A stretch of 64,000 bases of DNA, taken from CBDCYH01 sp965224105 (GTDB lineage Bacteria; Bacteroidota; Rhodothermia; Rhodothermales; JABDKH01). The stretch spans positions 1,984,001 through 2,048,000 of the forward strand of contig CBDCYH010000002.1 in assembly GCA_965224105.1 (NCBI GenBank), given 5' to 3'. The notes under the pieces were generated by a model. It worked only from the letters and a program-made list of their open reading frames with translations, had not been told where the DNA came from and did no database searches. The number at the start of each line of letters is the position of its first letter. Position 1 is the stretch's first letter. Shown piece by piece: positions 16,795-26,047 of this stretch. The position numbers and the translations under genes were made by a program.

Positions 16795-17757
16795 ATGTCG
16801 CTGTTAAGTAAACTGAAGAAGGAGAAACCGGAAGTCGATCAGGACAAGTTGGTCGGTGGACTAGAAAAGACCAGGACAAGTTTTTTCGGAAAACTGAACA
16901 AGATAGTCCGAGGTAAAGATACTGTAGATGATGAGATTCTTGATGACCTCGAAGAGGTACTCATTACAAGTGATGTCGGTGTCAAAACGACTGTTGCAAT
17001 CATCGAACGTGTCCAGGCGCGGGTGGCCAAAGACAAATACGTTTCAACAAGCGAACTTCAGTCTCTGATTAGGTCGGAGATTTCGGACTTGCTTCTTGCC
17101 AACAGTGATGAAAGGCCAGCAGAATTTGATGCTGAAACTCCAATTCGACCGCACGTGATAATGGTGGTTGGCGTAAATGGCGTTGGCAAGACGACGTCTA
17201 TTGGTAAAATCGCTTACCGCTACAGGGAGGCTGGGAAGAAAGTTTTGCTTGGAGCGGGAGACACCTTTCGTGCAGCTGCCACGGAACAGCTTGAGATTTG
17301 GGCGGAACGCGCGGAAGTAGAGATCATCAAACAAGGACATGGATCAGACCCGGCGGCCGTTGCCTTCGACACGCTCGCCGCCGCAAAAAATAGAGACGCA
17401 GATGTAGTCCTGATTGACACGGCCGGCAGGCTGCACACGAAAACAGGACTCATGGACGAGCTTGCAAAAATTAAACGCGTCATGGGACGGCAGGTCGATG
17501 ACGCTCCGCACGAGGTGCTGTTGGTCCTGGATGCCTCGACCGGTCAAAACGCGATCAGGCAGGCCGAGGCGTTCACCGAGCATGTTGACGTTACCGGCCT
17601 TGTACTCACAAAACTGGATGGAACGGCGAAGGGGGGCATCGTGATTGGCATTTCGCACGAGTTCCAGATACCAGTAAAATACATCGGCGTCGGCGAGGCA
17701 GTGGATGACCTTCAGATTTTCGACAAAAGGCGGTTTGTAGAGGCGTTATTTGCCTAA
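16795..17757 (+). CDS. ftsY: Signal recognition particle receptor FtsY
   Basis: SRP GTPase that docks ribosome-nascent chain complexes at the membrane. About 320 residues from ATG 16795; a GTG at 16789 is also possible. Short N domain, then the G domain with GVNGVGKTTSIGKIA (G1), DTFRAAATEQL (G2/insertion box), DTAGRLHTKTGLMDEL (G3), TKLDGTAKGG (G4) and GVGEAVDDLQIFDKRRFVEALF at the end. It lacks the long acidic A domain of E. coli, as is usual outside proteobacteria. Confidence 0.95.
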   Translation: MSLLSKLKKEKPEVDQDKLVGGLEKTRTSFFGKLNKIVRGKDTVDDEILDDLEEVLITSDVGVKTTVAIIERVQARVAKDKYVSTSELQSLIRSEISDLLLANSDERPAEFDAETPIRPHVIMVVGVNGVGKTTSIGKIAYRYREAGKKVLLGAGDTFRAAATEQLEIWAERAEVEIIKQGHGSDPAAVAFDTLAAAKNRDADVVLIDTAGRLHTKTGLMDELAKIKRVMGRQVDDAPHEVLLVLDASTGQNAIRQAEAFTEHVDVTGLVLTKLDGTAKGGIVIGISHEFQIPVKYIGVGEAVDDLQIFDKRRFVEALFA

Positions 17758-17975
17758 AATCGACGGTCTGCGATTCGTGAACCTGCCGTGACGATTCAAA
17801 ACTTGAAATCGACAGTCGGAGGAATGACTCTGGCGAAAAAGGGTCGATTGTTGGATATTCTGTGCACGAAAAATTTAGAAAAACGCCAAATTTGGGCGAT
17901 ATCTTAGTTCTTGATAATAGTCCACTCGACAATACTCCAATTGCCCACTGCTAAACGGTTACAGGCTTAGAAGAA

Positions 17976-19304
17976 GTGAAAAGAAGCATTTTTACGGTAG
18001 GGCTACTCGTTTGCGGATTCCTGGTGATGCAACCCATTCAAGGATTTGCGCAATCGACCATTCCGGAGTTCGAAGTTGATATCGCGCAGCTGCGCGGAAC
18101 AGACGGGGCTGAACAAACCCGCGTGGATCTCTACACCAAGATTCCGCACTCCAGACTCAGGTTCATCAACACTTCCGACGGGTTCGCTTCGTCCTACCAG
18201 ACATCAGCACAAATCGTCGCAATTGATGAATCAGGTCGGCGCCGCAACGTTGTACAAAATCCCCTTTGGGATCGGACCGTAAAGGTCAACAGCTACAACG
18301 AAACTCTACGGGATGATGCATTCGACCACACCACGTATGCAGTCTATCTCGACCCCGGCAAGTATATCGTCGAGTTCCAACTCGAAGACCAATCCAGCCG
18401 AGAGTCATTTGTATTCGAACGATCGCTCAACGTCCGAGACCTGTCCAAGTCTGCAAGTCTCAGCGATCTCCTTCTCATCGAGCGGTACGACCGAGATTCG
18501 AATACCATTTTCCCTAACGTCTCGCGTGCCTACGACAGCGACAGTAGAGCCATCAACATGTTCTACGAACTCTACTCGGATGCGCCAGCAGCGCTGGTCG
18601 TCGAGCGGGAGATCGTAATGGTTGATGATGTTGCCCTCAAAACGGAGCTTGACCTCACAGAGGTTATCGGGGGCGATGACAACAGAATCGTTTATAGCGA
18701 CGCAGAGCGATCAAGCGGAGCCGTTGGCAGATTCCAACATGTTGTCGAACTACCCGTCGACCGCTTGACCGTGGGGAATTATGTAGCCGTGGCTCGAGTT
18801 AAAAACGCGAATGACGATATCCTCGACGTGGTCGCCAAACCGTTCGTCGTGAACTGGGGTGGCTTAACAGCTCACATTCAGGACATTGATCAGGCAGTGC
18901 GCCAGCTCAAGTATATCGCCAAAGGGAAAGAGATTGAGACCATTCTCTCATCGACTACATCCGAGCAAACAATGGAACGCTTCAAGGCGTTCTGGAAGAA
19001 ACGTGATCCGACACCCGGCACCGCCCGCAACGAACGCATGGAAGAGTATTACTACCGCGTTGCATTCGCGAACCAACGATACGGCACTTTCACAGATGGA
19101 TGGAAAACGGATCGAGGACAGGTAATGGTCCTTTTCGGCGAACCCGATCACGTAGATCGTCACCGAACCAGCTTTTCCGTAAAACCTTACGAAGTCTGGT
19201 ACTACTACCAAATCGGACGACGCTTCATCTTTATTGATCAGACCGGGTTGGGTGATTTTGAATTGAAAGTACCCATCTGGGACGACACGACCCGCCTCCG
19301 ATAA
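17976..19304 (+). CDS. GWxTD domain-containing secreted protein
   Basis: A 442-residue protein with signal peptide MKRSIFTVGLLVCGFLVMQPIQGFAQ, a central beta-rich region and a C-terminal GWxTD domain (DGWKTDRGQVMVLFGEPDHVD, then PYEVWYYYQIGRRFIFID). The family is found mostly in Rhodothermota/Balneolota, Gemmatimonadota and related groups; function is not established. Start is GTG 17976, the only one that gives a full signal peptide. A strong terminator follows. The 218-base spacer upstream shows no clear promoter to me. Confidence 0.85.
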   Translation: MKRSIFTVGLLVCGFLVMQPIQGFAQSTIPEFEVDIAQLRGTDGAEQTRVDLYTKIPHSRLRFINTSDGFASSYQTSAQIVAIDESGRRRNVVQNPLWDRTVKVNSYNETLRDDAFDHTTYAVYLDPGKYIVEFQLEDQSSRESFVFERSLNVRDLSKSASLSDLLLIERYDRDSNTIFPNVSRAYDSDSRAINMFYELYSDAPAALVVEREIVMVDDVALKTELDLTEVIGGDDNRIVYSDAERSSGAVGRFQHVVELPVDRLTVGNYVAVARVKNANDDILDVVAKPFVVNWGGLTAHIQDIDQAVRQLKYIAKGKEIETILSSTTSEQTMERFKAFWKKRDPTPGTARNERMEEYYYRVAFANQRYGTFTDGWKTDRGQVMVLFGEPDHVDRHRTSFSVKPYEVWYYYQIGRRFIFIDQTGLGDFELKVPIWDDTTRLR

Positions 19305-19328
19305 TCAGCTTCCCGATGCAGCTGCATT

Positions 19329-19361
19329 AATGGGATTGACTCCGGTCAATCCCATTTTTTA
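19329..19361 (+). terminator. Intrinsic terminator after the GWxTD gene
   Basis: A perfect 12-base-pair stem (19329-19340 with 19345-19356, sequence AATGGGATTGAC and its complement) closes a TCCG loop and runs into a T-rich tract (TTTTATTTC). It ends the transcript of the gene stopping at 19304 and insulates fmt, which starts at 19406. Confidence 0.85.
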
Positions 19362-19405
19362 TTTCCTAACTTGCCAGCCGACAAGTATCCCAGTGTCTAC
19401 ACCCG

Positions 19406-20353
19406 ATGAGAATAATATTTATGGGCACTCCCGACTTCGCAGTGCCCTCACTTGTTGCGCTAACAGAGTCGGGATTCAAGCCGGTCGCGGTAGTAACGGG
19501 GCAGGACAAGAGAAGGGGAAGAGGCAACAGGCTTTCAATCACACCGGTCAAACAGGCTGCAGTTGATTTAAATATCGAGACGATTCTCCAGCCAGCAAGT
19601 GTAAAGAGTAAAACTTTTGCGCAAAAAATAAGCGATCTGAAGCCGGATCTAATCATCGTCGTGGCGTTCCGCATTTTGCCTCCGAGGGTTTTCGAGTGTG
19701 CGAGACTCGGAGCGTTCAATCTGCATGGATCGCTGTTGCCCAAATACCGGGGCGCGGCGCCAATCCACCATGCAGTATTAAACGGCGACTCCGAAACGGG
19801 TGTGACGACGTTTTTTTTAAAGCAGAAGGTTGACACAGGTAACATCATTTTGAAAAAGAAAATTCCCATCGCTAAGGACGCCACAACAGGTGACGTTCAC
19901 GACGTCATGAAGTATGTGGGAGCCGGGGCAGTTGTTGAAACAACACTGCTAATCGAAGCGGGGGACGTTGCAACCAAACCACAGAATGATGAGTTGGCGA
20001 CTCCCGCCCCAAAGGTTTATAAGTCAGATGCTGGTATTCCCTGGGATGCTGCCGCCGAGGTAGTTCACAATCATATCCGCGGTTACTCACCGGTCCCGGG
20101 AGCATGGACGTTTTTCGGAGACACTCAGATCAAGGTTATCCGATCGACAATCGCTGATAACGACAAAGGTAGTTACACGTACGGACAGATCATTGCCGCA
20201 GACCACTCGCTAATTGTTGCGTGCGGGAAAGGTGCGGTTGAAATTGTCCAGCTCCAGCAATCCGGTCGCCGGAAGTTGTACGCCCGGGAGTTTCTTCGCG
20301 GAAACAGGATGAAGGCCGGAGACAGGTTTCAGTCCCTTCCGGACCAGGGATAG
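19406..20353 (+). CDS. fmt: Methionyl-tRNA formyltransferase
   Basis: Formylates initiator Met-tRNA using 10-formyl-tetrahydrofolate. 315 residues. N-terminal formyltransferase fold starting MRIIFMGTPDFAVPSL; active-site segment FNLHGSLLPKYRGAAPIHHAVLNGD with Asn and His, followed by KVDTGNII (catalytic Asp). A C-terminal tRNA-binding domain begins near AEVVHNHIRGYSPVPGAW. Start ATG 19406. It ends seven bases before the stop of the convergent MMPL gene. Confidence 0.93.
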   Translation: MRIIFMGTPDFAVPSLVALTESGFKPVAVVTGQDKRRGRGNRLSITPVKQAAVDLNIETILQPASVKSKTFAQKISDLKPDLIIVVAFRILPPRVFECARLGAFNLHGSLLPKYRGAAPIHHAVLNGDSETGVTTFFLKQKVDTGNIILKKKIPIAKDATTGDVHDVMKYVGAGAVVETTLLIEAGDVATKPQNDELATPAPKVYKSDAGIPWDAAAEVVHNHIRGYSPVPGAWTFFGDTQIKVIRSTIADNDKGSYTYGQIIAADHSLIVACGKGAVEIVQLQQSGRRKLYAREFLRGNRMKAGDRFQSLPDQG

Positions 20354-20360
20354 CGGGATC

Positions 20361-22661
20361 CTAGCCCGCGTCTGCTACGCCGGAATCGTCGGGGCCGTAT
20401 CGGAAAAGCAACGCGGGTAACAAAAACAGGTTTGCCATTAGCGCGGCGGTAAGTGTGAGTGCAGTGAACGCTCCAAGGTTTACAGTTCCCCCAAAGCTCG
20501 ACAGCGTGAAAATCAGAAAACCAAACATGAGAACAAGCGAAGTAAAAAGTATCGCTTTGCCTGTTTCGCGCAGAGTAATTAGCACGGCCTGATCTCTTGC
20601 ATGCGTTTGGCGAACGATCCTGTATTTGGCAAGGAAGTGGATCGTATCATCGACAGCGATTCCGAATGCCAGTGGAAAGATTAATGCGGTTGATTGCTTG
20701 AGGAGAATGCCGACAAAACCCATCGCTCCACCTACAACCACCAGCGGAAGGATATTCGGGGCAAGACTAATCAGCGTTAACCGCATGCTCTTGAACAGCA
20801 GCGCCATCAACGCAGAAATAACCAGCAACGCCACCAACAGACTAATTGCGAGATTGCTTACTAGGTTTTCGCCTGACTTGGTTGCCTTCACTGCCGAACC
20901 TGATACGTAAACATCGAACCGCTCGGGTGAGAAAACGCGTTCAGCCTCCGCCAGTGCCGAATCAGCCAATGCATTCATCCGGGTTGTCCCAATGTCGGCA
21001 ACCCCCAGGTATATCCGGGTAATAGAAAACGTCGAGTCGACAAAGGAAGGCAGGCTGTTGGCAATGGATCGGTTTTCGTCGCCAGACATTTTCCGGATCG
21101 AGGCCTGGATAAAGGACATTTCAGACGAGCTCGGTAGCCTGTAGGCGACCTCTCGACCATTGTAGAATGCCTGATTGGCGGCCTTCAGAAGGTCGGCGGC
21201 AGAGATTGTGTTGCCCACATGTTCCAGGTTTGACAAGCTGGACTGTAGTCTTTCCAGTCGGCGCGCGTTTGCGAGTGTGCGGAACTGGCCGGGAGAATTA
21301 TTCGACTCGATCACCACCTCCATTGGTAAGACGCCGCCGTACGCTTCTTCAAAAACATGCAGGTCTTGTTTCAGCGGATCATCATCAAAGAAATCCGAAA
21401 AGATATATATGTCTGATGAGATGCGGGACGCGCCCCAGAAGCCAGCAACCAGCAAAAGCAAACTGGTCAGGATGATAATGCCGGAGTGTTTCTGAGTGAA
21501 CCGGCCGATAGCATCGAAGAAGGATGTCATTCCTTCGTGCGTTGCGAGCGACGATCCCCGGGTTGGAGGTTTCAGTATGCTAAACGATAGTGGGATAATT
21601 GTTATCGAAAGCACGTACAAAATCAGGATGCCCAGCGCGGCGTACTGTCCGAAAACAGACAACAGCTGTGAACCCGAGAGGATAAGCACAAGAAAACCGA
21701 CGGCTGTTGTTAATGACGTGAGGAAAGTTGCCAGTCCAACAATGCTCATGGTTTGCACAAGCGCTTCGCGACGACTGCCTAGTTCACTGTAGCGATCGTA
21801 GAACTTGGTTGTAAGATGGATGGCGTTCGCCATGCCGATGATTACGAGCAACGCGGGAAGGACCGATGTGACGATGTTCAGCCTGTGATCCAGGAGGGCT
21901 ACGAAGCCGATAGTCCACGTTATCCCCAGTGCAACGATTAGCGTTGGGAGAGTAACCGCGCGTCTTGCGCGGAAAGTAATAAACAGTAGACCAAGCGAAA
22001 TACCGAGCGCGAGAAAGGTGAACAACGGAGCTTCGGCAGTAACCCGCTGGGCATACTTGGACCTTAAGTAGGGAAACCCGGCGAGGGCAACATCGCCCAC
22101 TGCTTTTTCGATCATCTCTTCGATGGATTCAACAAGCACAACACGTTCGGATGAATTGTTGAATTCGTCCTCGATGTCCACCACCATAGCACTTGTGGTA
22201 CCATCGTTCGAAAGTAGGAGACCACGAAGTAGCGGTTGGGCAACAAACAGCGACTGTGTTTCCTCTTTAGACATGCTCGCATCGTAGAGGGGACGAGAAA
22301 TCAGACTGTCTCCTTCGCGGTGGAGAGTAGGGTAGTTGGTAAGGCTGATCACGCGATCCACTCCGGTCATTTTCGAAATATGCCGGGTGAGCGAATCGGT
22401 TTGATGCAGAAACTTCTGGTCAAACGAGTCCTGTTTGTTGAACACGATATAGAGGAGCGTTTGACTTGCCTCGAAAGTCTTGCTAAACCGCTCGAAGTTT
22501 TGCACAACCTCAGAATCCCTGGCCAGGAAGTGCCCCGCGCGGTGATCGGTCTTAACGCGCGTCGCCCAAAATCCCAAATAGACCGTGATCACCGCAATCG
22601 TGATGATGATCGACTTTGGGTGGTCTACAATCCAGCGCGTAAGTCGTGACCAGTTAAGCAT
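20361..22661 (-). CDS. MMPL/RND-superfamily exporter (two-repeat, 12-helix)
   Basis: Large inner-membrane transporter of about 766 residues from ATG 22661 (MLNWSRLTRWIVDHPKS); an ORF extension to 22814 adds a region without membrane or family character. It has the RND duplication: helix 1, a periplasmic domain (TDHRAGHFLARDSEVVQNFERF), five helices including a GMANAIHLTTKFYDR loop, then a second repeat with SSDIYIFSDFFDDDPLKQDLHVFEE and GIAVDDTIHFLAKY. The GIAVDDTIH segment is the conserved proton-relay helix. No adaptor or outer-membrane partner is nearby, which fits lipid or hydrophobe transport of the MMPL/HpnN type rather than drug efflux, but the substrate is unknown. Confidence 0.85.
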   Translation of the reverse strand: MLNWSRLTRWIVDHPKSIIITIAVITVYLGFWATRVKTDHRAGHFLARDSEVVQNFERFSKTFEASQTLLYIVFNKQDSFDQKFLHQTDSLTRHISKMTGVDRVISLTNYPTLHREGDSLISRPLYDASMSKEETQSLFVAQPLLRGLLLSNDGTTSAMVVDIEDEFNNSSERVVLVESIEEMIEKAVGDVALAGFPYLRSKYAQRVTAEAPLFTFLALGISLGLLFITFRARRAVTLPTLIVALGITWTIGFVALLDHRLNIVTSVLPALLVIIGMANAIHLTTKFYDRYSELGSRREALVQTMSIVGLATFLTSLTTAVGFLVLILSGSQLLSVFGQYAALGILILYVLSITIIPLSFSILKPPTRGSSLATHEGMTSFFDAIGRFTQKHSGIIILTSLLLLVAGFWGASRISSDIYIFSDFFDDDPLKQDLHVFEEAYGGVLPMEVVIESNNSPGQFRTLANARRLERLQSSLSNLEHVGNTISAADLLKAANQAFYNGREVAYRLPSSSEMSFIQASIRKMSGDENRSIANSLPSFVDSTFSITRIYLGVADIGTTRMNALADSALAEAERVFSPERFDVYVSGSAVKATKSGENLVSNLAISLLVALLVISALMALLFKSMRLTLISLAPNILPLVVVGGAMGFVGILLKQSTALIFPLAFGIAVDDTIHFLAKYRIVRQTHARDQAVLITLRETGKAILFTSLVLMFGFLIFTLSSFGGTVNLGAFTALTLTAALMANLFLLPALLFRYGPDDSGVADAG

Positions 22662-22846
22662 CAGATAATTGCAGACATGCTGGGGTTTAAGACGCCCTCG
22701 ACGAGTATAACAGGGCGACGAAAGATAGTAAAAAGGACGTTGCAGAACGGATCGTCTATAGCTTATACTGCGTTCGCAGCAAGACCCGCTTGAAACGCCG
22801 TTATAAACAAGCAAGCGCCGCTGTTCGCTCTCGCAAGAATAGCCAC

Positions 22847-23977
22847 ATGCTCAATCCATCGGAAGGTCGCAAAGGGACGCCAGGAAGTGTCTCCGACCAT
22901 CGAGAAAGCACGCAACCACACCCATCGATCAGTGGCGCAATCGCGCAACTGGGGCTGCCCACTAACGAAGTATCTGCAGCGTTCTCATGGTTGTGGGCAG
23001 ACCTGATCTCTGACCACTCCATCCTCTTTGGCGGACACGGGGGATACATCCGCAAAGAAACATCCGTTGCAGTTGCAGTGGCCGAAGTGGACCCATCTGA
23101 ACCCTTCGACACCATTAACCTAAATGGCCAAACGTTTTTATCCAGCGGAATACATTCCATTCCAGATGACGCGGAGACATGGTATCGCCGAGCCATTAGA
23201 GCAATGCATTATGCAGGACGCAGTACTCGCTATACAATTAGCATTGTTACGGACGTTCAGGATCGGAGCGAAGCATCGTTTTCGCAAGCTCTCATCTATG
23301 CGCTACAGAAAGCGATTGGAACGGAGAAGCCATGTACTTCTCAGGTGTTGGAAAGGCGCAGTCTGGACCACGCTGTTGTGGGTAGTGATAATAATTGTCG
23401 ATACATGTTCTGCGGACCGGAAGAGCACACTCACTTGGACACCCCTCCATCGTCAGAATGTTACTGGCTGTTGATTAAGACGTCGACGGAATCTAGTGCT
23501 GCGACCCCGCGAATGTTCGCGCACTCCCAAAAAATCATTGAGCGGCTGGCAGGAAGAGGATTCCACAACATTGCCGACAGTGGCCTCGAAAGGAAGGAGG
23601 TAAAAATTGCAAGCCAGGCGCTACCGCGGAGATACAGAAAATTTGGATGGTATCTTCTTTCAGAAATAAATCTAACCAATCAATACCGACGCGCAATCGA
23701 AACAGGAGACTGGCAAAAACTTGGTAGCATGATGAGGTTATCTTTTGAAACGCAACTGGGGTCGGGGCTGCTTGACACTTCGAGAATTCGGGCGATTACA
23801 AACTCAGTGGACGATCACTCACCGGAAATTTTATGCGGATCCAGGCTAACGACGTTAGGGCAAAACATTCTCCTACTGGTCCGTGATATTGAACCGGAGG
23901 AAGTATTGCAACTAGTGCGAATAGCCCTCGAAAAAACTGACGACACTTGTCCCGAGACGCTGGTCTTGGCATATTAA
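22847..23977 (+). CDS. Degenerate galactokinase-like GHMP-superfamily protein
   Basis: A 376-residue protein from ATG 22847 (a TTG at 22790 is possible). I align it by eye with galactokinases: ADLISDHSILFGGHGGYIRKETSVAVAVA sits where the sugar-binding motif RVNLIGEHTDYN would be; VQDRSEASFSQALIYALQKAIG where the phosphate-binding PxGxGLSSSA would be; and EILCGSRLTTLGQNILLLV where GSRMTGAGFGGC would be. All three motifs have lost key residues, including the glycine/serine P-loop, so ordinary ATP-dependent kinase activity looks unlikely. It precedes MoxR by 25 bases and hprK after that. Assignment is inference; a distant unrelated fold remains possible. Confidence 0.5.
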   Translation: MLNPSEGRKGTPGSVSDHRESTQPHPSISGAIAQLGLPTNEVSAAFSWLWADLISDHSILFGGHGGYIRKETSVAVAVAEVDPSEPFDTINLNGQTFLSSGIHSIPDDAETWYRRAIRAMHYAGRSTRYTISIVTDVQDRSEASFSQALIYALQKAIGTEKPCTSQVLERRSLDHAVVGSDNNCRYMFCGPEEHTHLDTPPSSECYWLLIKTSTESSAATPRMFAHSQKIIERLAGRGFHNIADSGLERKEVKIASQALPRRYRKFGWYLLSEINLTNQYRRAIETGDWQKLGSMMRLSFETQLGSGLLDTSRIRAITNSVDDHSPEILCGSRLTTLGQNILLLVRDIEPEEVLQLVRIALEKTDDTCPETLVLAY

Positions 23978-24002
23978 CGCCCTACCGATTAAACCCTGCA
24001 GC

Positions 24003-25001
<999 letters not shown>

Positions 25002-25027
25002 CACATAGCAGGAGAAACTAGTCCTTT

Positions 25028-26047
25028 ATGCCGCAAGGGCAGAAAATATTCAAGAAGGAATCGATAACGGTCGAATACATGGCGGAGCAGCTGCGTTCTG
25101 CCGTACACATGGAATTCGAGGCTGTAAACGACGTGCCGATGGGCGACCGCCTGGTAACGGAGAACAACCTGCATCGTCCAGGTCTTGCGCTCGCTGGCTA
25201 CATCGACCTCTTTACACACCAGCGTGTCCAGGTCCTGGGCAATACCGAGAACTTGTACCTGGCACAGCTCTCCGAAGATGATCGGAGAGATGCCTTCAAA
25301 CGATTGGTAGAGTTTCCGATCCCGTGCATCTTTCTAACCGAAAACAACCAGCTGGATCCTGAGCTCGTTGAGCTTGCCACAAAGAAGGGCACACCAATCT
25401 TTCGTACTGCGCTTCCATCAACCGCTTTCATGGCGTTGTTGGGAGACTTCCTCACAGATCAGTTTGCGGAGCAGGTGTCCATGCACGCATCGATGGTAGA
25501 CGTCTACGGAGTAGGATTACTGTTGGCGGGGAAGGCGGGGATCGGAAAAAGCGAGGTTGCACTGGATCTCGTCGAGCGCGGGCACCGTCTGGTGGCCGAT
25601 GATGTCGTCATCATTACCAACAAAGATGGCCAGGTGTTGATGGGCTCGGGTACAGACCTGGTGCAGCACTTTATGGAAATCCGGGGGCTGGGCCTTATCG
25701 ACGTGCGGTCGATGTTTGGTATTCGTGCAATCCGATTTCAGAAACGCGTTGAGGTTTTTGTAAACCTCCAGGTCTGGGACCCCGATGTGGAGTATACGCG
25801 GCTAGGAATGGTGGACTCATACGAAGAAATCATGGGCGCTTCCGTTCCTAAAGTAAACCTCCCGATAACACCCGGAAAGAACGTCACTGTGCTCTGCGAA
25901 ACGATTGCCCTAAACCACCTTTTGCGAAACTACGGCTACGATCCCGCCAAAGTGTTTGCAGAAAGATTACAGGAAAGAATCAAGAACAACGCAGACGGTG
26001 GACATCCCAGACGTGGGATAGAGTATTTCGAGCACGATTACGAGTAG
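25028..26047 (+). CDS. hprK: HPr(Ser) kinase/phosphorylase
   Basis: Bifunctional regulator that phosphorylates and dephosphorylates a serine of HPr-like proteins. 339 residues: an N-terminal regulatory domain, then HASMVDVYGVGLLLAGKAGIGKSEVALDL with Walker A GKAGIGKS (168-175), LVADDVV (Asp191/192), and the HprK signature MEIRGLGLIDVRSMFG (216-231). No HPr or PTS gene lies nearby; in Gram-negative bacteria the partner is often an NPr-like protein. It is convergent with smc, the two stop codons being adjacent. Confidence 0.93.
   Translation: MPQGQKIFKKESITVEYMAEQLRSAVHMEFEAVNDVPMGDRLVTENNLHRPGLALAGYIDLFTHQRVQVLGNTENLYLAQLSEDDRRDAFKRLVEFPIPCIFLTENNQLDPELVELATKKGTPIFRTALPSTAFMALLGDFLTDQFAEQVSMHASMVDVYGVGLLLAGKAGIGKSEVALDLVERGHRLVADDVVIITNKDGQVLMGSGTDLVQHFMEIRGLGLIDVRSMFGIRAIRFQKRVEVFVNLQVWDPDVEYTRLGMVDSYEEIMGASVPKVNLPITPGKNVTVLCETIALNHLLRNYGYDPAKVFAERLQERIKNNADGGHPRRGIEYFEHDYE

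Noticed and set aside
20353..20369. Small GCGGG/CCCGC hairpin between the convergent fmt and MMPL genes
   Set aside because: A five-pair stem overlapping the stop codons with no T run on either strand; not a convincing terminator.
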